A DNA stretch of 32,873 nucleotides from contig PKCI01000066.1 of assembly GCA_002862135.1 (NCBI GenBank), forward strand, positions 1 to 32,873. The letters run 5' to 3'. This document shows positions 15,457-23,789 of this stretch, one piece after another (positions within the stretch are counted from its first letter, which is position 1; every line of letters begins with the position of its first letter). This DNA is from Verrucomicrobiota bacterium. GTDB lineage: Bacteria; Verrucomicrobiota; Verrucomicrobiia; Verrucomicrobiales; DEV007. Made by a program: the position numbers and the translations under genes. Under the pieces are notes generated by a model that searched no databases, had not been told where the DNA came from, and worked only from the letters and a program-made list of their open reading frames with translations.

Positions 15457-18123
15457 TTGAAAAACGCCGTAAAATCGGGGAAAAAGCGACTTTTTCTCGC
15501 TTTTCGGCGTCAAATTGGCGAGCAATTACCCGCTTGCGAACCGAGGCGGTCTGCTGCTACAGTCTTGGCATCCGGGTTTAACGACAATCGAGATTCCTCC
15601 TTTTTGGCTAATTTCCGACATAATCAACCGCTTAAAGCGCGGTTTCTGAAGGCTGGGGCGGCGTTTACGGCAACGTTTCTCATCGGACTGTTGGGGTATG
15701 TTGATATTGCCCTCTCACAAAGTGACATCGCTACGGTGGCGGCTCGCGAGGCTCAGAAAAGGCAGTCACAAGTCAAAGCCGCCCAGACACTTTACACGGC
15801 AGGTGCTTCAGCCATGTCTGATCGATCCTATGGCGAGGCCATGGACAACTTCAAGGGGGCGTTCCGAGCCATGCCGAATGTTCCGGCAGTTGAAGATCAG
15901 CGACGCATCTTCTTCAAGCAGTTCCAGACGGCTTCCCTGGCGTTTACCGATGTGTTAATCGAGGAAGCGAAGTGGGCTGAAGCCGTTCAGACCCTGGAAG
16001 GCGTCTTGGAGACGGCACAGGACGGATTCATTCCTGATTCGTTGATCGACCCGAACGTCAAGATAACGCTGGAGGAACTCCGCGTCCATGACGGGCGTTT
16101 TAATCAGGCGATGACTCCCCAGCATCTTCGCAATATCGAGGAAGTTCAGGCGAAACTCATTCTCGCAAAAGGCTACATGGAACTCGGCGACTATGACCGG
16201 GCCGATTATACCTACAACCGAGTTCTCAATATCGATCCCTCCAATGAGGCGGCGCGGCGGGGGCAGGAAGAAGTCGAGCGCTATCGCACGAATTATTACG
16301 ATGCCGCCTACAACCAAACTCGGGCCAAGGCACTCGCAGAGGTGGCAGCGGGATGGGAGACTCCCATTGTGAGAATGGATTTGGGAGATGGTATCAATAC
16401 TGGCGCAACGACCGAGATTGCCAACTCCGGTAATGTCATCATCGAGCAAAAGCTTAAGAACATTATCATACCGAGCCTGGAGTTTCGTGACGCCCGACTT
16501 GTAGATGTGATCGATTTCCTTGTCGCTAAGTCGCAGGAACTCGATGTTAACGAAGCGGATCCGGCCCGGAAAGGTGTCAGTATTGTGGTGGATCCGAGCG
16601 GATCAATTGACGGACAGGATCTTTCGCAACTACCCGTGACGGTTCGCCTGACGAGTGTTCCGATGGAGGCGGCCCTGAAATATGTGACTCAGTTGGTCGG
16701 CATGAAGTATCGCATCGATGAGTATGCGGTCTTCGTGGTTCCGAATTCTGTGGCGTTCGATGAGGGCATGATCACTCGCCGCTACCCGGTGCCTCCTGGC
16801 TTCATTTCATCAGGGAATCAGGGTGTGGGATCTGCTGATGCGATCAATGATCCGTTTGCGACACCCTCGGCGTCAGGATCAAGCGGCCTAACCCTCAAGC
16901 GAATTACCGCCGAGGAATTTCTCGAACAGTCTGGTGTGGTTTTCCCGCCCGGTGCTTCTGCCAACTACATACCGACGACGAGCACGCTCGTTGTAACCAA
17001 TAATGTGGACCAGCACGCCACAGTCGAGAACTTGATCCAGATCTCGAAAGATAGCGGCAGCAAGATGGTCAAGGTGAATGTCAAGATGGTCTCCATAGAA
17101 AACGAAAACTTGGAGGCTTCGGGGCTCGACTGGCTGCTTGGAGCAGCGAACCTCGGTAGCAGCTCGGGCACGTTTTTTAGCGGTGGGACGGATGGTTCGA
17201 CATCCACTCCGACATCGGTGGTAGATTTTCCTTTGCTTGACCCAGTAACGCAACTTCCGATTGGCCTGAATCCGGTCACCAGCGGTCTCCGCATGGCTGA
17301 CGTCTCTTCGACCCAAACGATTGAGGATGTCATAAATCGCAACAGCCCATCGTCTCCTTCCGCCAAGTATCCCGGTGTTTTCTCTGTGGCTGGAGCTTTC
17401 ACTGATCCTCAGTTTCAGATGGTCCTCCGGGCGTTGAGCCAAAGCAAAGGCTCTGATGTGATGTGTGATGTGCATGTCTTCGTGAAGCCGGGCCAGATTG
17501 CTTCCATTGAGCAGGTGCGCGAGTTTATTTATCCAACAGAGTATGATCCACCGGAGATTCCTAACCAAATTGGTGGAGGAATTGGTGACGGAGCTGTGGA
17601 GGTGTTTCCTGTGACCCCAGCAACGCCGACTGCGTTCGAGACGCGGTCGCTTGGCAAAATAATCGAGGTGGAACCCACCGTTTCATCGGACAACCTCGCC
17701 GTAAATTTGAACGTAACGGCAGATTTCAGCGACTTTATTGGTTTTATTAATTACGGCACACCAATACTGGGTGGTGGCGCAACCACCAATGGTCAGCGCG
17801 TTGTTGTGACTGAAAATGAGATCCTAATGCCGGTTTTCGATGTCGTTCGTGAAACGACGAACGTGACAGTCTGGGACGGGCAAACGATCGCCATTGGTGG
17901 ATTCCATGGCGAGAGTGTTGAAGTATTCAATGACAAAGTTCCCGTGGTCGGTGATCTTCCCGTTTTGGGTAGAGCTTTCCGGTCAAACGGTAGCGATCGC
18001 AACAAGAGAGCTCTCCTTATCTTTGTATCCGTGCGCCTCGTTGACCCGGGTGGCAATCCGATTAACGCTGCTGCGGAAGTTGAACCCGAGTTGATGACTC
18101 GACTCGACGACAGCAGTAATTGA
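15457..18123 (+). CDS. Secretin, Amuc_1098/PilQ/GspD-like outer-membrane channel
   Basis: The 888-residue frame has a signal-like helix at about residues 67-86 ('AGAAFTATFLIGLLGYVDIA'). A TPR segment follows at about 225-275. An STN/N0-like domain contains 'LEFRDARLVDVIDFLV', and an N1-like domain contains 'YIPTTSTLVVTNNVDQHATV'. The secretin core carries the classic signature 'DKVPVVGDLPVLGRAFR' near residue 830. The listed TTG start leaves about 65 residues before the signal helix, so the true start is probably downstream, for example TTG at 15604. A weak inverted repeat (15482-15504) lies within this extension. It probably forms the outer-membrane pore for the pseudopilus encoded at 4083-9929. 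Confidence 0.9.
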   Translation: MKNAVKSGKKRLFLAFRRQIGEQLPACEPRRSAATVLASGFNDNRDSSFLANFRHNQPLKARFLKAGAAFTATFLIGLLGYVDIALSQSDIATVAAREAQKRQSQVKAAQTLYTAGASAMSDRSYGEAMDNFKGAFRAMPNVPAVEDQRRIFFKQFQTASLAFTDVLIEEAKWAEAVQTLEGVLETAQDGFIPDSLIDPNVKITLEELRVHDGRFNQAMTPQHLRNIEEVQAKLILAKGYMELGDYDRADYTYNRVLNIDPSNEAARRGQEEVERYRTNYYDAAYNQTRAKALAEVAAGWETPIVRMDLGDGINTGATTEIANSGNVIIEQKLKNIIIPSLEFRDARLVDVIDFLVAKSQELDVNEADPARKGVSIVVDPSGSIDGQDLSQLPVTVRLTSVPMEAALKYVTQLVGMKYRIDEYAVFVVPNSVAFDEGMITRRYPVPPGFISSGNQGVGSADAINDPFATPSASGSSGLTLKRITAEEFLEQSGVVFPPGASANYIPTTSTLVVTNNVDQHATVENLIQISKDSGSKMVKVNVKMVSIENENLEASGLDWLLGAANLGSSSGTFFSGGTDGSTSTPTSVVDFPLLDPVTQLPIGLNPVTSGLRMADVSSTQTIEDVINRNSPSSPSAKYPGVFSVAGAFTDPQFQMVLRALSQSKGSDVMCDVHVFVKPGQIASIEQVREFIYPTEYDPPEIPNQIGGGIGDGAVEVFPVTPATPTAFETRSLGKIIEVEPTVSSDNLAVNLNVTADFSDFIGFINYGTPILGGGATTNGQRVVVTENEILMPVFDVVRETTNVTVWDGQTIAIGGFHGESVEVFNDKVPVVGDLPVLGRAFRSNGSDRNKRALLIFVSVRLVDPGGNPINAAAEVEPELMTRLDDSSN

Positions 18124-18162
18124 GACTCGGTGTTTCCGATCCAGAATCTGTTTTACCTAGCG

Positions 18163-18181
18163 AGGTGAAAAACGCCTTTTT
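18163..18181 (+). terminator. Weak possible terminator after the secretin gene
   Basis: AGGTG (18163-18167) can pair with CGCCT (18173-18177, one T-G pair), and the stem runs into TTTT. The stem is only five pairs, so this is tentative. Confidence 0.3.
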
Positions 18182-18271
18182 ACAAGGATTTCTTGCGACA
18201 TTTTCTTTGCAATCCGCGAGTGGCTTGGTTAACTCTCCAAAACTCTCTCTCCTTGCGATTTTCCCACTAAA

Positions 18272-20095
18272 ATGAGTGTGTCCGCGACTTCGGATTCCCC
18301 CGAAACAAGCGAAGGCCCTTCTGGTTCAGCAGAAGGGGTCACTGAACTTCAAAATGCTATTATCCGCTTTGCGGGTAACTCCCAAGACGGCATTCAAACC
18401 ATCGGCGCCTTTTTGGCAAAGCTCGCCGGTCGAAGTGCAAGGGAAGTCATGACTTACATGACGATTCCTTCCACAATTTCGGGTGGTCCCTCGATCTTCC
18501 AAGTCCATCTGGGGTCGGGCGAAGTGCTCTCAGCCGGTGATGAATCTGACTTTCTTGTCGCCTTTTATCAGCATTCCTATGACAACCACATTGCGTCGTT
18601 AAAAGACGGCGGGATCTGTATCTATGACAGCGATCACGTGGAGGAAGTCAAGAAGGGTGAGCGAGGTATTGTTCATGTGGGTATTCCGATTACAAGTACA
18701 ACGGTCGAAGCAATTGGCGGCAGTGCGAGAGACCGAGGTAAAAACATTTTCGTTCTGGGTCTGATCACTCAGTTATTCCAGTTAAAAAAAGAAAAGTTGG
18801 TTTCCCTCATTGAAAAGCAGCTTGGCCGAAAAGGGGAGAGCGTCCTCAGAAATGCGATGCTGGCGTTCGATTCCGGTTTTGCCTATCCAGTTGGCGATAT
18901 CGTAGGGCAGCAGTTTGATCTCAAAGAAGGAGTTGAGAAAGCGGGGGACCAAGTGACGACTGACGGGAATACCGCGATCACCCTTGGCCTGATTGCCGGC
19001 GGGGTTCGTTATGGGGCAGGATATCCGATTACTCCCTGGTCTACGATTATGGAGCAACTCCGTAGCGAACTTCCAAAGTATGGTGGGCTATTCGTCCAAG
19101 CTGAGGACGAACTGGGTGCTGTGGCCATGGCGATCGGTTTCGCTTATTCCGGCCACGTCGCCATTACCGGAAGTTCCGGCCCTGGATTGTCCCTGAAGAT
19201 GGAAGCCTTGGGTTATGCCACCATGGCCGAAATTCCACTGGTGGTGATTAATGTGCAGCGTGGTGGACCCAGCACCGGGCTCCCGACTAGTGTTGAACAA
19301 TCAGATCTGATGCAGGCCATCTATGGCAGTCATGGTGACGCTCCGCGTATTGTGATCGCTCCTAAGAATGTTGAGGATTGTTATTACACGGCTATCGAAG
19401 CATGTGAAGTGGCCAAAGAATACAGCTGCCCGGTGATTGTGTTGACTGATCAGGCGCTTGCGTCTCGGATTGAAGCCTTCTCGGAGCCCGACCTATCAAG
19501 CGTCGTCGATCCAGAGCTTGATCAAGAGATCCGAGGCGAGGAGTTTAAACCATACCCGCTGGATGGATTGACTAAGCACGCGCCTCCCGGAGCACCTATG
19601 GCCGAGGGCAAGTATCCTGTGGTGACTGGCCTCGAACATGACGAGTGGGGGCACCCTAGCGGTAATCCTGAGATGCACCAGCGCATGATGGCCCGTCGCC
19701 GCAATAAGTTGAAGGCGATGGCTGAGACACTTAGCCTCCCGGAAATTTATGGAGACGAATCCGGAGACGTGCTCCTCGTTGGCTGGGGGTCTACTTGGGG
19801 GCCGATTCGCGAATCCGTCAGTCGAATTCAGTCTCGCGATATCAGTGTGGGCGCGATCCACCTGCGTCACCTCAATCCTCTTCCTAACGGACTCGAAAAA
19901 CTCTTTGCGTCATACAAACACGTCGTTGTTGTGGAAATGAATGACGAAGGGCTCTACGGCAGCGGCCAGCTCGCCACGCTGCTTCGTTCCCGTTACTGTG
20001 ATCCTAAGATAACTTCGATCTGCAAAACTGACGGTCTGACTTATAAAGTGCGCGAAATTGTTGAAAAAATTGAGGCCATTGTATCTCCAGCCTAA
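18272..20095 (+). CDS. korA: 2-oxoacid:ferredoxin oxidoreductase, fused gamma-alpha subunit
   Basis: The 607-residue protein joins the gamma domain (about residues 27-200, 'RFAGNSQDGIQTIG') to the alpha domain (about 225-605). The alpha part shows the family motifs 'GYPITPWSTIME', 'GSSGPGLSLKMEALGYA' and 'QRGGPSTGLPTSVEQSDL'. With KorB it decarboxylates a 2-oxoacid, most likely 2-oxoglutarate, to acyl-CoA, reducing ferredoxin. The size matches two-subunit KorAB enzymes. The start ATG lacks a Shine-Dalgarno sequence. A gap of 21 bases separates it from korB. No ferredoxin-like delta subunit is present nearby. Substrate choice is inferred from architecture. Confidence 0.93.
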   Translation: MSVSATSDSPETSEGPSGSAEGVTELQNAIIRFAGNSQDGIQTIGAFLAKLAGRSAREVMTYMTIPSTISGGPSIFQVHLGSGEVLSAGDESDFLVAFYQHSYDNHIASLKDGGICIYDSDHVEEVKKGERGIVHVGIPITSTTVEAIGGSARDRGKNIFVLGLITQLFQLKKEKLVSLIEKQLGRKGESVLRNAMLAFDSGFAYPVGDIVGQQFDLKEGVEKAGDQVTTDGNTAITLGLIAGGVRYGAGYPITPWSTIMEQLRSELPKYGGLFVQAEDELGAVAMAIGFAYSGHVAITGSSGPGLSLKMEALGYATMAEIPLVVINVQRGGPSTGLPTSVEQSDLMQAIYGSHGDAPRIVIAPKNVEDCYYTAIEACEVAKEYSCPVIVLTDQALASRIEAFSEPDLSSVVDPELDQEIRGEEFKPYPLDGLTKHAPPGAPMAEGKYPVVTGLEHDEWGHPSGNPEMHQRMMARRRNKLKAMAETLSLPEIYGDESGDVLLVGWGSTWGPIRESVSRIQSRDISVGAIHLRHLNPLPNGLEKLFASYKHVVVVEMNDEGLYGSGQLATLLRSRYCDPKITSICKTDGLTYKVREIVEKIEAIVSPA

Positions 20096-20116
20096 ATTCC
20101 ACACCCTAATCGAATC

Positions 20117-21040
20117 ATGTCCTCCACGACCGACGAGCCCAAAAAACTGACCAAAAAAGATCTCTCTGCGGACCACCCAACGTGGTGTCCTGGTTGCGGC
20201 GATTTCGCCGTGTTAGCTGCTTTTTTCAAAGTGCTGGAAAAACTTCAAATTCCCCACGAGAAAATCTGCACGATTGCCGGTATCGGCTGTTCTTCCAGGT
20301 TTCCCTACTTCGTCAACAGCCACGGCGTTCACTTTATTCATGGGCGTGCCTTACCACTGGCCTCGGGAGTGAGCCTCTCGCGCCCCGACCTTCACGTGTT
20401 TGCTTTTGGGGGTGATGGCGACGGATACTCAATCGGTGGAAACCACCTTGATCATGCGGCGCGGAAGAACATCAACCTCACCTACGTGGTGATGGATAAT
20501 TTTGTCTACGGTCTGACGAAGAAACAAACGTCTCCGACGAGTCCCGAAGGGTTCAAGTCTAAGACGGACCCAACCGGGGCGATTGACCGTCCCATCAATC
20601 CGATGAAGAAGCTTGTCTATGGGGGAGCTTCATTCGTTGGGCGTACACACGCGGCTCAAGTGAAGCATATGATGGAAATGTTTGAGCGGGCGATTAAACA
20701 TCCTGGTTTCAGTGTGGTGGAAGTTCAGTCGGAATGTGTCGTTTTCTATCCAGGTATCTTTGATAATGCCAACCCTCGAAAAGGTGGGGAGTTTGAGATC
20801 ATTGAAGAGAAAAAGTGGGATGATACTGAAGAGGATAAGGCCCGTCATGATGTCACCGATGAGAACGCGGCTTACGAGTTAGCTTCGCTTCAGTATCCCG
20901 GCAAATTTGGCGTCTTTTATGAAGCGGACCGCCCCACCAAAAACCAACTCGAGCAACAATGGATTGATGCTTCGCGAGAGAAAGTTGGGGACAAACCATC
21001 GGCCGAGATACTCGCGGACCGGTTTGCTTCGATGAAGTAA
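20117..21040 (+). CDS. korB: 2-oxoacid:ferredoxin oxidoreductase, beta subunit
   Basis: The 307-residue protein binds thiamine diphosphate and one [4Fe-4S] cluster. C24 and C27 lie in 'WCPGCGDF', a third cysteine is in 'GIGCSS', and a fourth in 'SECVVFYPG'. The ThDP/Mg motif runs from 'GGDGDGYSIGGNH' to 'VMDN' with about 26 residues between. It forms the catalytic half of KorAB with the gene just upstream. A strong intrinsic terminator follows the stop codon, so the unit ends here. Confidence 0.94.
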   Translation: MSSTTDEPKKLTKKDLSADHPTWCPGCGDFAVLAAFFKVLEKLQIPHEKICTIAGIGCSSRFPYFVNSHGVHFIHGRALPLASGVSLSRPDLHVFAFGGDGDGYSIGGNHLDHAARKNINLTYVVMDNFVYGLTKKQTSPTSPEGFKSKTDPTGAIDRPINPMKKLVYGGASFVGRTHAAQVKHMMEMFERAIKHPGFSVVEVQSECVVFYPGIFDNANPRKGGEFEIIEEKKWDDTEEDKARHDVTDENAAYELASLQYPGKFGVFYEADRPTKNQLEQQWIDASREKVGDKPSAEILADRFASMK

Positions 21041-21071
21041 ACCCGGCGAAGATAAAGCTGTTTCAAGAATA

Positions 21072-21104
21072 GGCCTGCTTCCCACCCGGGGGCAGGCCCT
21101 TTTT
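21072..21104 (+). terminator. Intrinsic terminator of korAB
   Basis: GGCCTGC (21072-21078) pairs with GCAGGCC (21092-21098). The stem extends inward by two T-G and two C-G pairs to about 11 pairs around a five-base loop, and a T run follows at 21100-21104. It lies 31 bases after the korB stop. Confidence 0.9.
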
Positions 21105-21137
21105 GTGTTCACGGTGAAGAAAAGGGAACCCCGAGTA

Positions 21138-21219
21138 CTTTAAAAAATTTTTGAAAACAGTCGCAAAATTGATCATTTTTTTAAAATTTATTCGCAGCAT
21201 TTAAAATATTTGGTATCCT
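21138..21219. promoter_or_regulatory. AT-rich tract with possible promoter
   Basis: This stretch is strongly AT-rich (A and T runs such as TTTAAAAAATTTTTG and CATTTTTTTAAAATTTA) against the roughly even-to-GC-rich surroundings. It ends with TATCCT at 21214-21219, which could be a -10 element; TTCGCA (21191-21196) sits 17 bases upstream. It could be an UP-element-type promoter for the structured RNA and/or the glycosyltransferase operon. Basis: composition and weak motif matches. Confidence 0.35.
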
Positions 21220-21363
21220 TGACTAACGCGAGACACTTGTTTTCTGGAATTGCTGACGAACCGCCCCAATTCTTCCGATACCTAGCAGATAGTTTCCGAC
21301 CTATTTTCGGGGTGCTTTGCGACTTGTGACGTTTTTTTAACACAAACAGACATGTCCACTTTT

Positions 21364-21536
21364 GAGGCTGTAGGGCGCGCGACTTAGCGAGCCTCGGGCA
21401 GAATCACTGGTAGTAGTTTGGGAATACGGACGTTAGCTGCTTCTCCCTTGTTATCAGCAGCTTCCGGCCGATCCCGAGTTGAGGAATAGTCGCAGTCCGT
21501 GGCATTGGCAGGTGCCCGGGCTGCGACTTGTTTCTT
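21364..21536 (+). ncRNA. Candidate structured RNA or 5' leader, unknown family
   Basis: Several stems nest within 175 bases. P1 is GAGGCT/AGCCTC (21364-21369 with 21390-21395). P2 is CTCGGG/CCCGAG (21393-21398 with 21473-21478). P3, inside P2, is CGGA+AGCTGCT with AGCAGCT+TCCG (21427-21441 with 21456-21466), 11 pairs with a four-base bulge. The last stem is an intrinsic terminator (21489-21536). P1 and P2 share bases 21393-21395, so they compete. There is no plausible coding frame. I do not recognise tmRNA, RNase P, SRP, 6S or a known riboswitch core. It could be a free small RNA or an attenuating leader of the gene at 21726. Confidence 0.5.
21489..21536 (+). terminator. Strong intrinsic terminator inside the intergenic region
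   Basis: GTCGCAGTCCG (21489-21499) pairs with CGGGCTGCGAC (21517-21527), 11 pairs with one T-G. The loop region can also pair (GGCA with TGCC). A T-rich tail (TTGTTTCTTT) follows from 21528. It lies about 190 bases before the next start codon, so it ends a separate transcript or attenuates the operon. Confidence 0.8.
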
Positions 21537-21725
21537 TCGGGGGTCTTAGCTTTTAAGTTGGTCGAATAGGTGAAGGTGACGAAGCTGTCGCTTTTATCGG
21601 CATCACTTCAGGGAATGATCCATAATAATTTTTCGATGAGGTTTCGCGATGAGGCCCCGCGATCGTGAGTGCATGTCAACAACGTCATTTGTTTCGACCC
21701 AAAACCATTACCAAGGTCGTTCGCT

Positions 21726-22889
21726 ATGAAAATCACCTTTGTCACCGACACCTATTCTCCGCAGGCCAACGGCGTGGCTACCACACTGGAGCGTCTCGTT
21801 AAGGGATTACAGGAACGGGGAAACGAAGTGGATATTATCAGGCCGGCTATCCTTGCTTGCGAAGAAGCGGGGCTGCGAGTCCCATCCTTCGGTCTGCCCG
21901 GTTACAAGGAAGTCAGGTTTGGGTTCCCGATGAAACTGGTGCTTCAGTCCCGTTGGAGCAGGAATCGACCGGATGTGATCTATGTGGCCACTGAGACTCC
22001 CCTTGGAGCTTCAGCCATTTCTGCAGCGCGTGCCCTCGCCATCCCTGCCGCTTCCGGATTTCACACTAACTTCCAGCAATACATGGCGCACTACCAGATG
22101 CCGCTATTGGAAAAGGCGACGCTCAAATACCTCCGTCACCTCCACAATCGCTCGACCTGCACTTTTGTTCCGTCGCGAGATGTGATTGCCGATCTTGATG
22201 CTCGTGGATTTGAAAACCTTGAGTTGTTGCCGAAGGGTGTGGATACCCGGCTCTACTCGCCTAAGAAACGAAATTTGGCGCTTCGGCAGTCCTGGGGCGT
22301 TCGCGAAGGGAGCATGGTCGGTCTTTATGTGGGACGAATTGCCGCGGAGAAGAATCTTCCGGTGGTGGCGAGATCCTTTTTCGAGGTAAAGAAGCGGATC
22401 CCTGATTTCCAGGGGGTGTTCGTCGGAGACGGACCTCTTCTCAAGGAGATGAAGAAGGAGCATCCTGAGTTTATTTACGCAGGCGTTCAGAGAGGAGATG
22501 ACCTGGCCGAACACTACGCCTCGGCGGACCTCTTTGTTTTTCCAAGCATCACGGAGACTTTTGGCAACGTGACGCTTGAAGGCATGGCGAGTGGACTGGC
22601 AGTCGTTGCCTACGACTACGCCGCTGCCCGTCAGCATATCATTTCGGGTCACAATGGTTTCTCAGTTCCGTTTAATGACGAGGAAGCCTTCGTTGCGGCA
22701 GTGGTAGACGCAGCGAAATCCGACCTGACTGACTTGCGGGCTGAAGCCCGATCTTCCGCTCGCAAGGTGCGCTGGAAGAAAGTCGTGAGGCGATTTGAAA
22801 AGCAACTTAAGAACATGTCCATGGGTGATGCCCCGGGCTTCGATTCTGAGTTTCTCGAAGTTCCCACCGCTCATTCTGCTTACTCATGA
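21726..22889 (+). CDS. GT4-family glycosyltransferase, possible glycolipid synthase
   Basis: The 387-residue GT-B protein has its N-terminal domain from 'MKITFVTDTYSPQANGVATT', an acceptor-side 'SGFHTNFQQY', and the donor domain with 'LYVGRIAAEKNL' and 'FPSITETFGNVTLEGMASG', the E-x7-E motif of retaining GT4 enzymes. The ATG at 21726 gives the classical GT4 N terminus; a longer frame from 21669 is less likely. AAGG lies 10 bases upstream. GT4 enzymes of this type mannosylate or glucosylate lipids such as diacylglycerol or phosphatidylinositol. The gene overlaps the next by four bases. A role in glycolipid synthesis is inferred from the neighbouring phosphoesterase and PhoU. Confidence 0.9.
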   Translation: MKITFVTDTYSPQANGVATTLERLVKGLQERGNEVDIIRPAILACEEAGLRVPSFGLPGYKEVRFGFPMKLVLQSRWSRNRPDVIYVATETPLGASAISAARALAIPAASGFHTNFQQYMAHYQMPLLEKATLKYLRHLHNRSTCTFVPSRDVIADLDARGFENLELLPKGVDTRLYSPKKRNLALRQSWGVREGSMVGLYVGRIAAEKNLPVVARSFFEVKKRIPDFQGVFVGDGPLLKEMKKEHPEFIYAGVQRGDDLAEHYASADLFVFPSITETFGNVTLEGMASGLAVVAYDYAAARQHIISGHNGFSVPFNDEEAFVAAVVDAAKSDLTDLRAEARSSARKVRWKKVVRRFEKQLKNMSMGDAPGFDSEFLEVPTAHSAYS

Positions 22890-23728
22890 AAAAATACGAC
22901 TATCACACGATCTTCATCTCTGACCTGCATCTCGGCACCCGGGACAGCAAGGCAAAAGAAGTGATCGAGTTCCTCAAAGCAACTCGTTGTCAGAAACTGA
23001 TTCTTAATGGTGACATCGTGGATGGATGGGCGCTGAAAAGTGGAGGCAAGTGGTTGCCGGAGCACACCAAGTTTGTGCGCACCGTGTTGAAGAAGATTGA
23101 GAAGCAGGGGACCGAGGTGATTTACCTGCGGGGAAACCACGATGACATCCTCGAGCGTTTCATGCCCATCAATTTCGGCAATCTCAAAATCATGGATGAA
23201 TACCTCCACGAGACGCCTGCCGGAGATTATCTAGTGGTTCACGGGGACGGGTTTGATTCCGTCACCACCGACAACAAGTGGGTCGCCGTGGTCGGGGCAA
23301 AGGGCTACGAATTGCTCCTCAATGTGAACCGGCTCTACAACAAGTGGCGGGCTTGGCGGGGGAAGGAGTATTACTCTCTCAGCAAGAAGATTAAGGAGAA
23401 AGTGAAGTCTGCCGTGAGCTTCATTGATCGCTATGAGGATCAGCTGAAGGAGTTGGCCGTGGTCCGCGATTGCTGCGGTATCATTTGCGGCCACATCCAC
23501 ACGCCTGCCGACAAGCAGCTCGATAACGGGGTTCACTACCTCAATTCCGGCGACTGGGTCGAATCGTTGACTGCGATCGTTGAGAAGGAGCCGGGTGAGT
23601 TCGAATTGATTAACTACACCGAATTCATGGAGCGCGGTGAAACTTCGGAATGCCTCAAAGAAAATGAAGGGGACTTTATTGAAAATGAGGAACTTGAAAA
23701 CTTTCCGATTAGAGTCGTCGCGGCTTAG
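22886..23728 (+). CDS. LpxH/PlcP-like calcineurin-fold metallophosphoesterase
   Basis: The 280-residue protein has all two-metal phosphoesterase motifs: 'SDLHLG' (D13, H15), 'NGDIVD' (D43), 'RGNHDD' (N84, H85), 'VHGDGFD' (H119) and 'CGHIHTP' (near residue 200). This is the UDP-2,3-diacylglucosamine diphosphatase-like group, which also contains the phospholipase C PlcP. At 280 residues it is longer than typical LpxH (about 240) and close to PlcP. ATGA overlap with the glycosyltransferase indicates a coupled pair. In other bacteria PlcP strips phospholipid head groups under phosphate starvation. Here the choice between lipid A synthesis and lipid remodelling rests on context. Confidence 0.88.
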   Translation: MKKYDYHTIFISDLHLGTRDSKAKEVIEFLKATRCQKLILNGDIVDGWALKSGGKWLPEHTKFVRTVLKKIEKQGTEVIYLRGNHDDILERFMPINFGNLKIMDEYLHETPAGDYLVVHGDGFDSVTTDNKWVAVVGAKGYELLLNVNRLYNKWRAWRGKEYYSLSKKIKEKVKSAVSFIDRYEDQLKELAVVRDCCGIICGHIHTPADKQLDNGVHYLNSGDWVESLTAIVEKEPGEFELINYTEFMERGETSECLKENEGDFIENEELENFPIRVVAA

Positions 23729-23789
23729 TATTAAAAGTGTGCGGAGGCTTTGATACTTGCCCAGCTTAATAGGTGTGGTATTTAGTATT

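Larger units (their letters stand above)
21041..21725. other. 685-base intergenic region
   Basis: It contains, in order, the korAB terminator, the AT-rich tract, the candidate structured RNA with its own terminator, and about 190 bases of leader before the glycosyltransferase. In this last part, GATGAGG occurs twice (around 21638 and 21651) beside a small TCGCG/CGCGA hairpin. I found no convincing coding frame and no clear PHO box. Confidence 0.7.

Noticed and set aside
15482-15504. Terminator between the peptidase and secretin genes
   Set aside because: The eight-pair repeat has only three G-C pairs and no T tract after it; noted only as an oddity within the doubtful secretin N terminus.
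16888-17568. 226-codon minus-strand frame inside the secretin gene
   Set aside because: Fully inside the well-supported secretin coding region and without family resemblance.
21364-21536. tmRNA, RNase P RNA, SRP RNA, 6S RNA or a known riboswitch
   Set aside because: None of the conserved cores I know (for example the RNase P GAGGAAAGTCCG block, the SRP GGAA tetraloop region or a tmRNA tag and tRNA-like end) is present.
21541-21725. PHO box upstream of the glycosyltransferase operon
   Set aside because: A CTGTC-like half site occurs near 21588 but no second repeat at the required 11-base spacing, so I do not call it.
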